Below, in pieces: positions 1-12,539 of a stretch of 64,000 bases of DNA; position 1 is the stretch's first letter, and every line of letters starts with the position of its first letter. The DNA lies in NCBI RefSeq assembly GCF_028453695.1, contig NC_135782.1:13392001-13456000 (forward strand). The letters run 5' to 3'. A program made the position numbers and the translations under genes. The notes beneath the pieces were generated by a model that made no database searches, was not told the origin of the DNA, and saw nothing but the letters and a program-made list of their open reading frames with translations. This DNA comes from Augochlora pura. Lineage: Eukaryota; Arthropoda; Insecta; Hymenoptera; Halictidae.

Positions 1-520
1 GATCCGTTCTGAAGGAACGTGATTTCTCCGTTAATAATAATTTCGCTGCTATTACCGTTGTGCAATTTAGAGGACAATAGTCTTTGCTTGGAGCAAATCA
101 TTTGCTTTTGCAGTGACGAGAAGAATACGAATTTTTTATGTAAAAAGTCAATTATCCGCGTCATTTTAAAGAATCGGAAAAGATACGACATCATCATTGA
201 TCTCTTTCTGTTTTCACTGTTGACATTTGATTTATTCATTTTTGTTAATAATGCATCGAATTTACTGTTTAATTAGCAAGATTTATCGTTATCTTGTAAT
301 TGCTTAATAGTGTTTTATTTGAATAAGCTCGTTGGCAAATAAAAGGAAATGTCGCTGAATTATTATATATAAAAATATTACACTTGTTTTACTAGAGAAC
401 TGAGTAACATTTTAACTTATTCTCATTTTACTAATTTTGTCAGTGAAGAAAAGAAAGTTGCACAGAATTTAAACATTTCAATCATGAATCGCATAAAATA
501 CAAGATTCGCAATGGCATTG

Positions 521-690
521 TTAATGGACAGCAGAGATTTTCCAATTAAAATGAGTCCAAACACGACGTCAATCGGACCAATTTCTCAGACCTACCGAAA
601 ATCGAGATTACTTTTTTATTACTTAAATTAAATTTGTAAAATTAATCCGACTTATACGTGTTTGAGTTTATTTCTATTTGACATTGAAAC
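521..690. mobile_element. GATAGCTGAG-family MITE, decayed copy
   Basis: AATGGACAGCAGAGATTTTC followed by AAAATGAGTCCAAACACGAC at the left. The right terminal repeat is recognisable only as CGTGTTTGAGTTTA near 657. Confidence 0.5.
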
Positions 691-1707
691 TTTTCTACGA
701 TGATAACATTGCAGAAATATATAAAACAAGATAAAACGTACCATTCTAACCTATCACACCAAGTTTATCAATAAACAAAACAAAGTTTTCCAGAATTTTA
801 ACTAAACGTACTTTCGATTTCTACAATTAGATCTTCAGTTATTATAAAAATTATTAATTAGAGTTTAAGTTAAAGTATTAAATTACGAAACAATTTAATA
901 ATAAAATGTATTGAGAAAGAAGTTTTTGAATTATTAAAATTAATTCTTTTACCTTTTCTTATCAGGGTTAATTGATTTAAAACTATACTTTAAAATAAAA
1001 ACCGAATCGCGTCGACCTTGTTGTCATTGCTCATGCACAGTATCGACTCGTCGGACACGTGTAGCTCCTTAAAAGTTATCCGACCGACCGGTAGAGCGAC
1101 GTTCGCGGAACCGAGGATTATACCATCTCTCTCACTCTCTCGATCACGTGAACGTCTTTGTGACTCCTAGTCGAGATCCTGACGGGCTGGGATTTTTTCC
1201 GCCACGAGATCACGTCGGCATTTTCACCTTTCACTCGAGTGCCCTTCACTCGACGATATCATTGCTCCGCGTTACGCGAGATCGATTCACGGTCTCCTCC
1301 GAGTTGTCTGCGACACGGGTATATTTTTCAGCGCTGCCATAACTCTCGGAACCTACTCTCGCTATAAACTCGTCCACGACGATCCGGCATATAAAGCCCA
1401 CATATTTTTGAAACCGGTTGAGAGTGGCTCCGCCTCGACGAAAATTTTCTCGTTTTCTCCGTGAACTTCGCAATGGCAGCAATGTTCTATTAAATTTGTA
1501 AGTCGGTCGTAAAATTCTTTCGTAACAGACTTCGTTTTCGGATCGATGAAAGTAAATAAACACAGCAAGCGAAAGCGAGATGGACGCGAAGCCCGTTGAG
1601 CAGAGACGGTCGCGACTCGTCGTTTACATGGATATCGCGAACAATAAACGTGCGATTAGAAAATTTCGTTTCCGGTAATTATAACCATGCATTTATAATT
1701 GTGTCAT

Positions 1708-1924
1708 TAATAGATAGTTGAGATTTTTCTCATTAAAAGGAGTCTAAACACGACGTCAATCAAATTAATCGATCAAAATCATAATTAGTCAAATCATAAT
1801 TAGTTAAATCATAGTTTTATGAAGTAAAAATTATTTAATCAAAATTACATTAATTCGGTAGAATTAGTCCGACAAATATCGTGTTTGGACTCATTTTCAT
1901 CGTAAGAATCTCAGCAATCTAGTG
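1708..1924. mobile_element. GATAGCTGAG-family MITE
   Basis: Left end AATAGATAGTTGAGATTTTTC then GAGTCTAAACACGACG. The right end is the inverted match CGTGTTTGGACTCATTTTC...GAATCTCAGCAATC. About 215 bp, AT-rich interior, no ORF. Confidence 0.75.
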
Positions 1925-3004
1925 GAACTAAAATAAAAGAGTAAAGACAAAAATTATGAAATTTAATATTGTTATTATGCCATAATTAATTCGTACGTTT
2001 GTTGTTATCTCTATATCATGTCAATTTTCATCGACACAGTCAATTGCATTACAAATTTAACAGATTTTCAAATTCCAAGCGAGCCATACCGACACCATAG
2101 TAGCCCACGTGGTCATAGTACGTTGACCCGGCGGTCATCGGGCGGCGAATCGTTATGGGTGGTACAGGAATAATGAAACGAGTTAACGGTGTCCGAAGCG
2201 AGGTACACGCGTAGGCAACGCGTGGACGTTTCTCCGAGAGAGTCGGATCGTGTATGGATCGAGGATTTACAGTTAGGCGTGTTACGTTCGCGGTGACCAC
2301 AGCTGAGGACACGCCGTCTTGGATCGTGCAGGAAGGCGGCGACGATCGATCGCGTTTCATCGCGGCCGCGTCGGATCAACCGCTCCCCCGGGACCCGGAA
2401 AGGTCGAGTTGCTTTTCTAGAAGACGGTTTGCCAGGAGAATACTCGTTGGCCTCATCGGCTGTCGGCGTGCGAACTATCGGCTCCCAAAGGCGACAGATG
2501 CTGGTTTCACGATGTCGAGACACAACGGGCACCTCGGGCGCTCTCGGCGCGCGCGACCAACTTCGCGGGAACACGGGAAAACTCTTTCAGCCATGAAATT
2601 ATTCGGTAAACACACCGTCTCTTCAGGACAAACTTCTCTCGGTGTATTGCTTTCGATCGTGCTCGCTCGCTTGCCTACCCGTTTTCCCGATGATACTCCC
2701 GACGCCTATTCACTCTCTCCCTTTTTCGCGCGGGTGTGTGCACACTTTCTTTTTCTTTCTCGCTCGCCCCCTCCCTCCGTCCGGCTGTCACCCGGCTTTT
2801 TAAATTTCCTGCCTCGAATGGGACAAGAGAGCAGAACGATGCAGTAATACCCCGAGGAGAGGCTTTCCTCTGGAAGCCAAAAGCTGAGAAGTAACCGCAA
2901 TATAGACTAAGGGTCCCAATTACAGAGTTTGTCCGTAATACCGTCTCATTTATTTTAACGATGGTCGCAATAATGTGACAATGAAATATAAACAACAAAA
3001 TTAC

Positions 3005-3245
3005 ATTTCATACTGGTATTTTGGCAGAGACGTCTTTAAGACGTGTCGAATGTCCGACGAACGTCTTGGAGACGTCTCGAATATCCTACGAACGTCTTGG
3101 AGACGTCTCCAATGTCGTACGAAAGTCCTAGAGACGTCTCCAATGTCGTACGAACGTCCTAGAGACGTCCTAGAAACATCTTATGTTACAAATCAAGACG
3201 TCTTTTAGACATCTTCGATACATTTTTGAGACGTCTAAAAGACAT
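3005..3245. repeat. GACGTC minisatellite
   Basis: About five diverging copies of a 31-bp unit (core ACGTCTTGGAGACGTCTC...CTACGA) run from 3025 to 3175, then decay into AGACGTCTTTTAGACATC-type repeats. Each unit holds inverted GACGTC/AGACGTCT motifs. A related block is at 51300-51510. Confidence 0.8.
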
Positions 3246-4033
3246 CTTATAGACTTTTATGAATATTTTATAGATTTCGTTAAGACGTTTTTAGGCCGGT
3301 ATGGGTCGTTTGTGGACCATTTGTAGGACATGAATTTTACATTAAAATTAATATTAAAAATGTAATTATTATATTAATTAATTTAATACATAATATTATT
3401 ATAATATATTATTACAATAATGTATTTATTATATAATTGTATACTTTTGCAAGCACTCCGCCTTTTTTTCTGTTGAAAAGCTAGTCCTTTTTTGGTAGAG
3501 AACAAACTAATCTTCTTCACAAAAGTACCATTATATTCTTCATAATGATGCAACTGTTATCTCCACGATAGAGTCACCTTGACATAACCTCTATCTCTAG
3601 GAAAGAGAGATTATTTTCGCCGTGAAATATATTCAACTTTTGTGTGAAAAATAGCAGTGCTATTTCCCTACGAATAAGCAGGGTTTCTAAACTGTTATCT
3701 TATTTATGTTATTTAATTTTACTTTATATTATTTGATAAATTATTTATTATTATTATTTAATAAATTTCACTTGTCCCAAGTGAAAATATTACGTACTAC
3801 TTTTCTTTACATATAAAGGGATGAACATCGATTCGAATAAAATGAGATCTTTTACTTCATTCTCTTCCATCGTCGATCGGCTACAAAACTAACACAAATG
3901 AGTGTAACTTAACAAAACTTTTTCGTAAACTTACTTAGAATGTCACTTGTCGAAATATATATGTACATAAATCACATGGTATCAAACATACAGATATAGG
4001 GCACTGAAGCCGGTTGTTTTCAAGCCTAATTAA

Positions 4034-4273
4034 CCCTTTGCACTCGAGTGACGTCTTCGAGGCGACGCTAAAAATTGCTGCACTATTTTCAAGACAATGT
4101 TTACATTATGATATTTGTCCGCACTCGATAAATTGTCAAATAATAAAAGTCTTCTACAAGCATACACGTCCAATTTCATATGAATTAAATGAAAACAATC
4201 GTACCGAACGAAAATACTGTAGATTAAAACAAATGTCTTCATTTCGGAATTAAAAAGTCTCGAGTTCAAAGGG
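4034..4273. mobile_element. TTAA-flanked MITE, CCCTTTGCACTCGAGTG family, full copy
   Basis: TTAA sits at 4030-4033 and 4274-4277. The left end begins CCCTTTGCACTCGAGTG and the right end is its diverged inverted copy (CTCGAGTTCAAAGGG). The copy is 240 bp with no coding capacity and shares its interior with the copy at 55624-55864 (for example GATAAATTGTCAAATAA). Confidence 0.85.
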
Positions 4274-4789
4274 TTAACTTTATATTTATCGAACAAGACG
4301 TCCAATTCTTTTTATTAAAAAATAAACAGAGTGAGGGAATAATAAGTAATAATTCACTCACGGTCTACCTTTGGGTCACGCACGACTTCGAGGAACCTAA
4401 GCAACGATCCCAGGTCACCCATAACCTCGACATAACCTAAAAATCTGTTTCATGCATTCTATTTATTTTTGTCGTATTTTACGGCTCTTAAACCATTCTC
4501 CCTCTCATACTCGGAAAAACTCTACAGTATGGTGAGATTTTAATTATCTTGCCATAAGTTGCTATAACCTCAGAATCGATGAGTTTTCCAGCCCCTTTTT
4601 TCCATCAGCTTTTCTCACCCTTAGAAGTTGCAGAGTACGCTACCATAGTTTGATCACCTATTTCTTGTACACCCTGCACAACGTTCTCATTTTTACTGAC
4701 ATACCACACCGCTGAACATAACCTCGACGAGCGCTGTGACAAAAAAAGATCCTCCCACTCGAAATTGATTCGGCCGTCCCTCTTCCCGT

Positions 4790-5540
4790 AGGTAAAGATT
4801 TGTTTTCCTCGGGGCGGCCAGCGCAGCGCGGCCGCAGGAAATCGAAAGTCAGGATACGGCAGGAAGCAGGCGAGAATATCCATTATCATCGCGTGTCGGG
4901 ATATCATGGCAGGCATAAGGTCAGCTAATTTCGCTGCGGAGATAGCCGCGGAGCCCCATGGAATCTAATTAATCAAGGTCAACGGTCGTGTGCAGCCTGT
5001 GCGAGCGCTCATGAAAATGCATGAGCGCTGCCGCTCGCCGTCGCTCGCCGCCCTCCGGCTCGCCTCGATGAACGTTTAATAAAGTTTTCTTGCGGGAGAA
5101 CGCGCGCGCGGGAATAATTCACGGGACACGCAGAAGGCGCCGCGCGCGCGCGCGCGTAAATACGTTCCGCCCGGCGACCGACTGGCATTTTAGGAGAGCC
5201 GCTTCGTCATTTCTATCGGCCCCGCTGACCCCTGCCGATCGCCTATCCGACGACCAGGTATTCCCTCGATCCTCAGAGACTTTCGTTCTGCGAAGGAAAC
5301 CACGCCGCATCGCCGGAATCGATTCGAGGCTCGAGCGCGCATAAATTACACCCACGCTCGGCCGCCTTTAACCCGCGACTACCCTCGCCGCGGGTCACTC
5401 GACACCGTTGGCCGCCGTGAAACCGATTCGAGTCGAGTCGAGTTTCAACCTCCTACGTGCAACTATTTCACAGGCTTTTTAACTTTGTCCGAGCATCCGA
5501 CGATATCCCAGGACGACTCGCGGTCTGTACTTCCGAAAAC
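4790..5540. promoter_or_regulatory. CpG-rich island, possible regulatory block
   Basis: A sharp rise in GC with dense CpG in an AT-rich area and no conserved frame. It includes a 10-bp perfect palindrome (AGCGCTCATG / CATGAGCGCT, 5004-5029), a homeodomain-type TCTAATTAATC at 4964 and alternating CG runs at 5100-5110 and 5139-5156. Regulatory function is inferred. Confidence 0.3.
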
Positions 5541-5632
5541 CAAAGAAGATTTTATAGAAATTTTACAAAATGCTTCGAAATTATTGTTCATTTAAATTGG
5601 ATCTGCAAAATAGAAGCTTTGAAATTGCATCC

Positions 5633-5994
5633 GTGATGGATAGCTGAGATTTTTCCCTTTAAAACAAGTCTAAACACGACGACAATCGGAATAGTTGATT
5701 AAAATCGAAATTATCTTTGTAAAGTCAAAATTACATTCGACTTTTATAATTTCTTTTGAAAAGTCAAAATTATTGTCGACCTTTATAATTGCATCACCAA
5801 TGGATAGCTAAGATTTTTCTCATTAAAATGAGTCCAAACACAACGATAATCGAACTAGTACCCTAAACTGAATTAAGATCAAAATTATTTTTGGAAAATT
5901 GAAAATTATTTTCGACTTACATTAAGTCTGTAAAATTAGTCAGATTTATATCGTGTTTTGACTCATTCTCATCGTAAGAATCTCAGCAATCCAA
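5633..5994. mobile_element. GATAGCTGAG-family MITE, tandem or nested double copy
   Basis: Two left-type ends lie in the same direction at 5633 (GTGATGGATAGCTGAGATTT) and about 5792 (CAATGGATAGCTAAGATTTT), each followed by GAGTC(T/C)AAACAC. A single right end (CGTGTTTTGACTCATTCTC, GAATCTCAGCAATCC) closes the block at 5994. This suggests one copy inserted in, or duplicated next to, another. Confidence 0.7.
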
Positions 5995-6074
5995 TGAAAC
6001 TAAATTCACCACTGAAATATTTCAACCATAAAAACATTGCAAATGCATTTTATACAAGATTTAACGAGCAACTA

Positions 6075-6245
6075 TTTCACGGACTGTGCTTTCGAATACT
6101 GGTCGTACCAGAATTCATCGAGCTTTTACAAACTGCTTCATTTCACGTGAGAACAATGTTTGCCAAAAGGGTTTTTTGCGACTCAAAGCCTTTAAAATTT
6201 TGCGGGAAATTTTTTTACCGTTTTTGGTGTCAACAATTTTATATA
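6075..6245 (+). repeat. Interspersed repeat, copy 1
   Basis: GCTTCATTTCACGTGAGAAC, AATGTTTGCCAAAA, AAAATTTTGCGG, ACCGTTTTTGGTGTCA. A second copy with the same order is at 27870-27980. Confidence 0.55.
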
Positions 6246-6954
6246 AAAAAATAAACAAAATAAAAAGATAAAAATGTGATGTATTTCAGAAATAAACCAA
6301 ATAGGATAAAAAAATATACAATCACAATGACACGAATAAGAAGAATAAAAACATTTATATATTACAAAATAAACAAAACAAAAGAATAAGAAAATTGAGC
6401 AAATCATATTCGATGAATATAAAATGACTTATGTCCGAAGAGAAACCAAAGGCACAGTAACCGGGAACAGTGCTCTAATTTACTGAAATTTGAAACATGA
6501 TCTGCAAGAACTTGAGCGCGAAGCTTGAGCGTCGCGGATCCTTTGTGCAACGATATCCGGCGAGGCTAGGATAATCTTCGCGTGAGAAGCGTGTTCCGCG
6601 AGGGAGAAATCGCGGTTTGCAACGCGGCGGCAGAAGGTGAAAAAAAGCGTTCGTTAGGTTATCGAATATCGGGAGGCAGTCTGCGTGCGTCTGGAAAGCG
6701 AGACGAGGGAACTCGGCTGGCTGGCTGGTTGGCTGGCTGGTGGCGGCTAGTAATCCGTAAATGCCGAGGTCGCGATCGTTCGACCACGTCGAGACGGGAG
6801 GAAAGCGAAAATTCCTCGGGTTTATCCCGGTTCACAGGGCTGGCTACCAGGGAATTCCTTTATAGGCTGCGCTCTTCGACGCAAGACGAGTCTCGGACGA
6901 TTCATCCAAGACGTCGAATTAGAGCTGTGACTATCAATGTACATATGTAGTGCG

Positions 6955-7150
6955 CAACAGGCCAAGAACCTTATTTTACTGGCCATAATCAGTTTTTAAT
7001 CATTTCTCTTGATCTCAGGTATGATATTACGAAGTCAAAACTATCGAATTTATTGTAAAAGAAAGTTTTCTTGAAATTTTGTTTATATTTATATTCAGAG
7101 AAGTCTGAATATTGACTAACTTTTATTTAAAACGATTTTATGGCAGATTC
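6955..7150 (+). repeat. Diverged direct repeat, copy 1
   Basis: CAACAGGCCAAGAACCTTAT...ACTGGCCATAATCAG then GATCTCAGGTATGATATTACGA. The copy at 7250-7490 has the same landmarks in the same order. The CTGGCCATAAT motif links it to the CAGTGGxCTGG family. Confidence 0.5.
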
Positions 7151-7249
7151 GACCAAAAGGTTAGTTAATTCTTTAAACAAATATTCAGAACAAAACATGT
7201 TTAGAAAAAGGAATTATTTAAGCTTATCGGAGACTTTGAAAGTACGGCG

Positions 7250-7490
7250 GGCCAGGAATCCGATTTTAATGGCCATAATTCGTTTAACATTATTTCTTAA
7301 ATGACGATCGCACTATAGTAGCTCGTTGAATTTGTTTTGATTTCAGATATACAATATTACGATAACAAGAATATATGTATATAGAAACATATAAAACAAA
7401 TGAAATGATCTTGAATTTTCTATAAAAAATATTTTTCGAAAGTTTGTCTACACTGAAATTTGGAGAAGCATGAATGTTGATTACATAATA
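7250..7490 (+). repeat. Diverged direct repeat, copy 2
   Basis: CGGGCCAGGAATCCGATTTT, ATGGCCATAATTCG, GATTTCAGATATACAATATT, then GGAGAAGCATGAATGTTGAT, matching AGAGAAGTCTGAATATTGAC of copy 1. Confidence 0.5.
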
Positions 7491-7494
7491 GTAA

Positions 7495-7570
7495 TCATTA
7501 TAATAATAATAATAAAGTAATAATAATAAAATAGTAATAATGAAATAATAATAATAAAAATAAATAATTA
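7495..7570 (+). repeat. AAT trinucleotide microsatellite
   Basis: Interrupted (AAT)n with AGT and AAA variants. Confidence 0.85.
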
Positions 7571-7899
7571 CTCTTAATATTTATACTGAGGTGGTAGGGG
7601 GTCAATAACCACTCTTCTATCACACTCTGCGTGTTCAAAACGAAACTTTATTCTTTTTAATTAACGCGTGTAAGGACCGGACTCGACGCGAGCTGACGAC
7701 CAAGTGACCGAGCTTTTCGCCCGCGTTTTTCGGATTCGCGTCCGATCGACTCTTGGTTAAGAAACGCCGATCGGACGCCTCGTGCCTCCGGTGCGTATGC
7801 CCTCGCCGGGTCTCCGACCGCACGTATAGTAAAATGCTACAATGTTGCACGGCAAGAGAGTTTGTTGCAGTTCTACGGCTGCTACAATACAATTAATAA

Positions 7900-10450
7900 C
7901 TTAGTTGTTTTCGCTGATACAAACAATTATGCCAGAACTACTTTGTTTAGTTCAAAGGTAAGAATATTATGATTCATGTTGAGGACATTTATTTCAAGTA
8001 TTGGAGACTATCGCTATTTTTGAAAAGTCATTTAAAAGTCACGATGTCAAAGTTCGTGAAATTCGTCTTTACTTGAACCACTGTGCTGCGTTACTTAGAA
8101 TAAAGGTTAATGTGCATAAAACAGCCAACCAATAAAATTAACGACGATGCCTCGATGTGCATGCTAAAATAAAAATCCTGTGCATTCAAAGGAAAATATA
8201 ACGCCAAAAATCATTTTGTCCGGCTAGAAACATATTCTAGACCGCCGTGTTTCAATGCATATTTCTGCCATTCTGCTAAATCACAGTTGAATAGTATTCA
8301 AGAGAGTCTAAGGATCATTGTTTCTAATATGGAATTTACAATTCACGATGCATCTTGATGAATAATTTAATAACGGGAAAGAAAATAACGATACTTCAAC
8401 GATATTGTCGATATATCGTTCGAACTTCGATTCGAAACGAAGTCGAAGCTCGCATTCGTGTCAAGAACAACTATACCTCGCGGCTTTTTCTCGTCGACGC
8501 CGATTTCCGAGCCGATCGAGCGAGGCCAACCTATTCGCCGATTTCACTCGATTACGCTTTCTAATAATCGCCGCGCAGCTACTATTTCATTGCCTCGATG
8601 CGGAATCCTCAGCTTCGTCGCGTGACTATGCGAATGTAAAAAAAAAGAACCTCGATTATTAGAACTAAAGAACTGAGATTGAAAAAGCAAAAGAGTGTTT
8701 GGATAATCGAACAATTAACCCTTTGCAAAGCGCTAAAACGGCTTTGAGTGGAAAGGGATAATTAGTCGCAATACTGGATTTTGATTAATTAATTTATCTA
8801 TAAAATTTCTTTGAATTTTTTGTCATATATTTTTTTAGACTTTTTATATATAAATATAAAAATATTATATATAAATATATTAATACGAGAGAATTTATAA
8901 ACAACAATATTTATTACGCAAATCAGTAAAATTTGGTGCCATCATTTTATTAAATAATTATATAATTACCGAACATTAATGCTTCCCCGACTAGTTCGGA
9001 TAATCGAGACTCTATCGACTTCTATCGCTTTCAAATTATTAATATTCTTAATATAAGAAATAAATGTGGAATGATAAGGAGATTGTTCAATAATGAAAGT
9101 AATATTTAACCGAAGTGCTTAGATTACAAATGCACCGACTTATACAATAAATATTGTTATGCATAAAACGTTTTAAATTGGCTCGTTGAAAGTATACGAT
9201 ATATTGAAATAATAAAAATATATTACGTTCGAATAATAGAGGTTATACTGTAAGCAGTCTTGTACCGTCTTGTTGAGGTTATACTGTACAGTCCTGTACA
9301 GCAGTAGGTAGAAAATGCTTTGAAAGATTTTTACAGTTTAGCAAATTGATCTGTCCGTTGCTACCGTAAATGCATAAAAGATAATCGATGCGATAAAAAT
9401 AAATCTATTATAGAGATGTAGATCTACGATTCCAGAACAGCGGTATAAAAGATGACGGATCGATCTGGCAAGATGCGCGTGGTTCTGCGAAGTGATATTT
9501 GCATCATCGTGCACGTCACCCGACGAGAATACTTGCGTGGAAACGTTCGCTTTCACACTTTTTTTTCTTTTAAATTGTTGATATTATAAAAAGAATTATA
9601 ATAGGAACATTACAACAAGAAAGTGCATACAATTCGCAGACTAGTTATGATTATAGGTTAGGTAATGTCAAGGCTTGGTTTTGATCGTCTAATAACAATA
9701 ACGAGATAATAATGACAATAATAATAGGTTTGTGTTGAGTCGGAGAGACCAATAACAGTTTTTCATTTGTGACATGATTTCCTAGAAAAATAAATTTGGA
9801 TTTATAAGCAAATTAATGCAGAAATATGTTTTGTACAATAGAAAAAAATCTATTGAAATGACAGAAATTTTATGCATCACAGAAATGTATAAAAGTATTT
9901 TTTAAATTTCCGTCGAGAAAGTTGAAAAAGAAACACTTATTACGTTTTAAACGTTTTACTAATGAAAAAGTTATAAAACATTGCCGAATTCAGATGTTCT
10001 AAGGACACGAAGCAGATCTGTCAGTGACCGGTGATGATCACGGCCGGCTCCCGTCGACGCCGGTAATCGTCGGGTATTGGGTTCCCGATTTTAAGTTGCA
10101 GACCGGAATCCGGCGTGACCGCGAGACGGCGGTTTTTGAACGGGCCGAGGCGAGGCCCGACCACAGCCCGCACCGATCTTCTCCGCGCGAATTGCTCGTG
10201 TCGAGTTACGGATATCGGGAACAGGTTTCGGATCGCGTGAAACGCGACTACTTCGTTTGGTTCCTATATATGTATTCGGTTCACCGATCCTCTATGCTTT
10301 TCCCTTCGAAATCTCTATTGAGCTGTTTCCTCGCTAGCCGTCGGAAAACATCTAAATTCCTTGGTGCACGTTCGTTGCTCGCTACCAAGCGAAAAAAATT
10401 AACTGAAGAAAATTTCGTTTACAGTAATTATCATCCTAGCTTTGTCGTTC
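7900..10450. other. No gene seen
   Basis: AT-rich, with small GC islands at 8400-8640 and 10020-10320 whose frames match no family I know. Confidence 0.5.
8716..8764. mobile_element. Very short TTAA-family remnant
   Basis: TTAACCCTTTGCAAAGCGC is followed within 40 bp by GAGTGGAAAGGGATAA, the two termini almost joined. It could be a solo-end or deletion relic. Confidence 0.4.
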
Positions 10451-10456
10451 CAGTAT

Positions 10457-10760
10457 CAATGGATAGCTGAGATTCTGCTGATTAAAATGAGTCCAAACAC
10501 GGTAGACCTTGTACAACGTTTATTATACCGGGTGGGTCACATAATTACCAACTTCATGTTGCGTGTCATGAAAAATTCTGAAATATATGGTTTCAAATCC
10601 AACTTTACAAGTTCTCCCAAGTTTTCGAGTAAGGTCAAGTAATATTAAGTATTCGAGTTTCGTGACACACCCGGTATAATAATAAATTCATCGGTAAATA
10701 TAGTCCCATTTCCATTGTGCTTGGACTTGTTTCAATCAGAAAAATCTCAGCTGTTCATTG
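10457..10760. mobile_element. GATAGCTGAG-family MITE hosting a nested element
   Basis: Left end CAATGGATAGCTGAGATTC with AAAATGAGTCCAAACACGG; right end GTGCTTGGACTTG...AAAAATCTCAGCTGTTCATTG. The interior is interrupted by a second, smaller MITE at 10520-10683. Confidence 0.75.
10520..10683. mobile_element. MITE with TTATACCGGGTG ends, nested
   Basis: TATTATACCGGGTGGGTCAC at the left is the inverted match of GTGACACACCCGGTATAATA at the right. About 160 bp, TA at both borders. It sits inside the 10457-10760 MITE, so it is the younger of the two. Confidence 0.75.
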
Positions 10761-10879
10761 CCGCTATAATTTCAAATGTAAGACAATTGTCAAAAAATTT
10801 CTTTTATTTTCGAATCTTTTGTGAATTGTAATTAGTTGAAAGTTGGAACTGGGGCAGTTTTATATGTGCAACGACTCCT

Positions 10880-11520
10880 TACTTCGCCAGAATTCGTACT
10901 CGTTTCTGGATCACAGTCAACCAAAGCAGACATGCACATTCGAGAAACGCGGCTCGTTTCGAGAACTGCATGAACGAACCGGTGTCTGAGCACTTGGTCG
11001 CTCGTAAATGTTCCGCGAACAACAGGCGCGAGACTGCATTTCCCGCGAAGTTTCGCGGCAGGAAACTTTGGATCGTATCATCCCGTGACACGTCGCCCTG
11101 TGTGCTTCACCATGGAAACAACGGGTCTCTGCGATTCCCGTGGAATTTATAAGCGGGCTGCGACGACAGCCGTGCACAGGAATCGATAATTACAGCCGGC
11201 CGGTGATTTACGCGGCCTCGTGGCCGAGCTAATGAAGGATAATGTCGACGGCAAACTAAAGAGTTAAGTACCCTCGAGATTTACGCCCGTTCTGCGCCCG
11301 CGGTTGCGCCAACACTTTTTCTCTGCCGCGCGCGCGCGTTTGCGTTTTCAATTGCCAACTTCCAATCGAGGGCGATAGTCGATCCGCGGAGAATTTGCGG
11401 CGAAATATCTCGTTCATTCCCGTCGTAATTCTCAATTTGAATAGCAGAATGCTGCGTTAATTGACCCTCCAGAAAAAGAGTTGCGCGAGGCGCGCCGAGA
11501 TAATAGTTTTTTTTTTTCAA
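10880..11520. promoter_or_regulatory. CpG-rich island, possible enhancer
   Basis: No coding frame persists. At 11185-11280 it mixes GC blocks with ATCGATAATTAC and GCTAATGAAGGATAATG motifs, the texture of insect enhancers. Inferred only. Confidence 0.25.
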
Positions 11521-11683
11521 TTTTCACGTGCAATTTGAATCGACACGTTTGCGCTTTGTTCCCAAAAGGCCACTTCGATCGGACCTAACCTATAGTTATA
11601 AAAGTCAGGAAATTCAACGTATCGCGTATGTTCGAGTAAAATTTGATATTTCAACGAGTATGTCTTCTGAAGTTACGAATATA

Positions 11684-11928
11684 TATGGGGTGTGCTAAAA
11701 GTGATTTCAAATCGGTAAATATGGAGTTCCTGAGGTCATTTAATGTAACTTTTTCCTTTACAGGAATTTTCTCCGAGGCATCGTTTACGAGTTATTAACA
11801 AAAAAAAAACAGTGCCCAATAAGAGACGGGCTTGACCGCGTCATGCTAGCTGATCTCGCCTCTCATTGGTCACTGTTTTTCGTCAATAACTCACAAACAA
11901 TGCCGCGGAGTTTTGGAGCACCCTGTAT
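11684..11928. mobile_element. Long-palindrome MITE (ACAGGGTGTCC / ACCAAT family), copy 1
   Basis: Ends GGGGTGTGCTAAAAG and GGAGCACCCTGTA. Long inverted arms contain, in order, CCTGAGGTCATT, AACTTTTTCCTTT, TTTTCTCCG and GAGTTATTAAC. The inner edges are GTGCCCAAT on the left and ATTGGTCACTG on the right, around a GC-rich core of about 60 bp. No coding capacity. Confidence 0.8.
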
Positions 11929-11929
11929 A

Positions 11930-12535
11930 CTATAGCGAAAAATATAACAAATTGTTTATATTGCAATATTGTTTTATTTAATGCGTACGACAACAAAAAT
12001 AATACAGAAACATAAAAGCTAAACAAGCAAAATAAAAATTAGAAAGAAAGAGAATTAATATTTTCGTTAGCTCAATAAGTATCTTTATGTTAAGATGTTT
12101 TATTAAGACAAAGAATCCATTTTTATGAATTTATTAGGCAATGATGACATCGCAAGAATTGAAGATTACCAACTGTTTTCAACATGTTAAAATGATTAAG
12201 AGAAATAACTCTGATTTTTTGCACCAAACACAGCAAATGAAAATTTTCAATAAAACATCGGCAGTTTATTTATAACGTTTGCAAGTTTACAATATCTGAT
12301 CCTATGTAAAATCTAGCTTAGGTTTCCTTGTTTAAAACATCTCATCCCACTAAACAATCACCGAAAAGATCTGCCATTTGGCTTCAGTTTCTTTTCGCAC
12401 TTGACGTAGAGAAATTATTTCAGATATCGTAAATTAAATAATCTCGCATAAAAACCAACAATCTAGTTATCACTTTCGTATTTAACCTATATCGCTCAAA
12501 TCTCCAATGTCCGAATCACCATGTCACTGCCACCA
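11930..12535. other. No gene seen
   Basis: AT-rich DNA without repeats that I can align elsewhere in the window. Confidence 0.5.
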
Positions 12536-12539
12536 GCTT

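Larger units (their letters stand above)
1..3000. other. No gene seen: AT-rich DNA and two GC-rich islands
   Basis: Apart from the MITEs at 521 and 1708, this holds GC-rich islands at about 1000-1640 and 2050-2830 with overlapping open frames on both strands. None shows a recognisable domain, so they are not called as genes. Confidence 0.5.

Noticed and set aside
2254..2847. 197-codon open frame in a GC-rich island
   Set aside because: Equally long frames lie on the opposite strand, and no family resemblance or conserved motif is visible.
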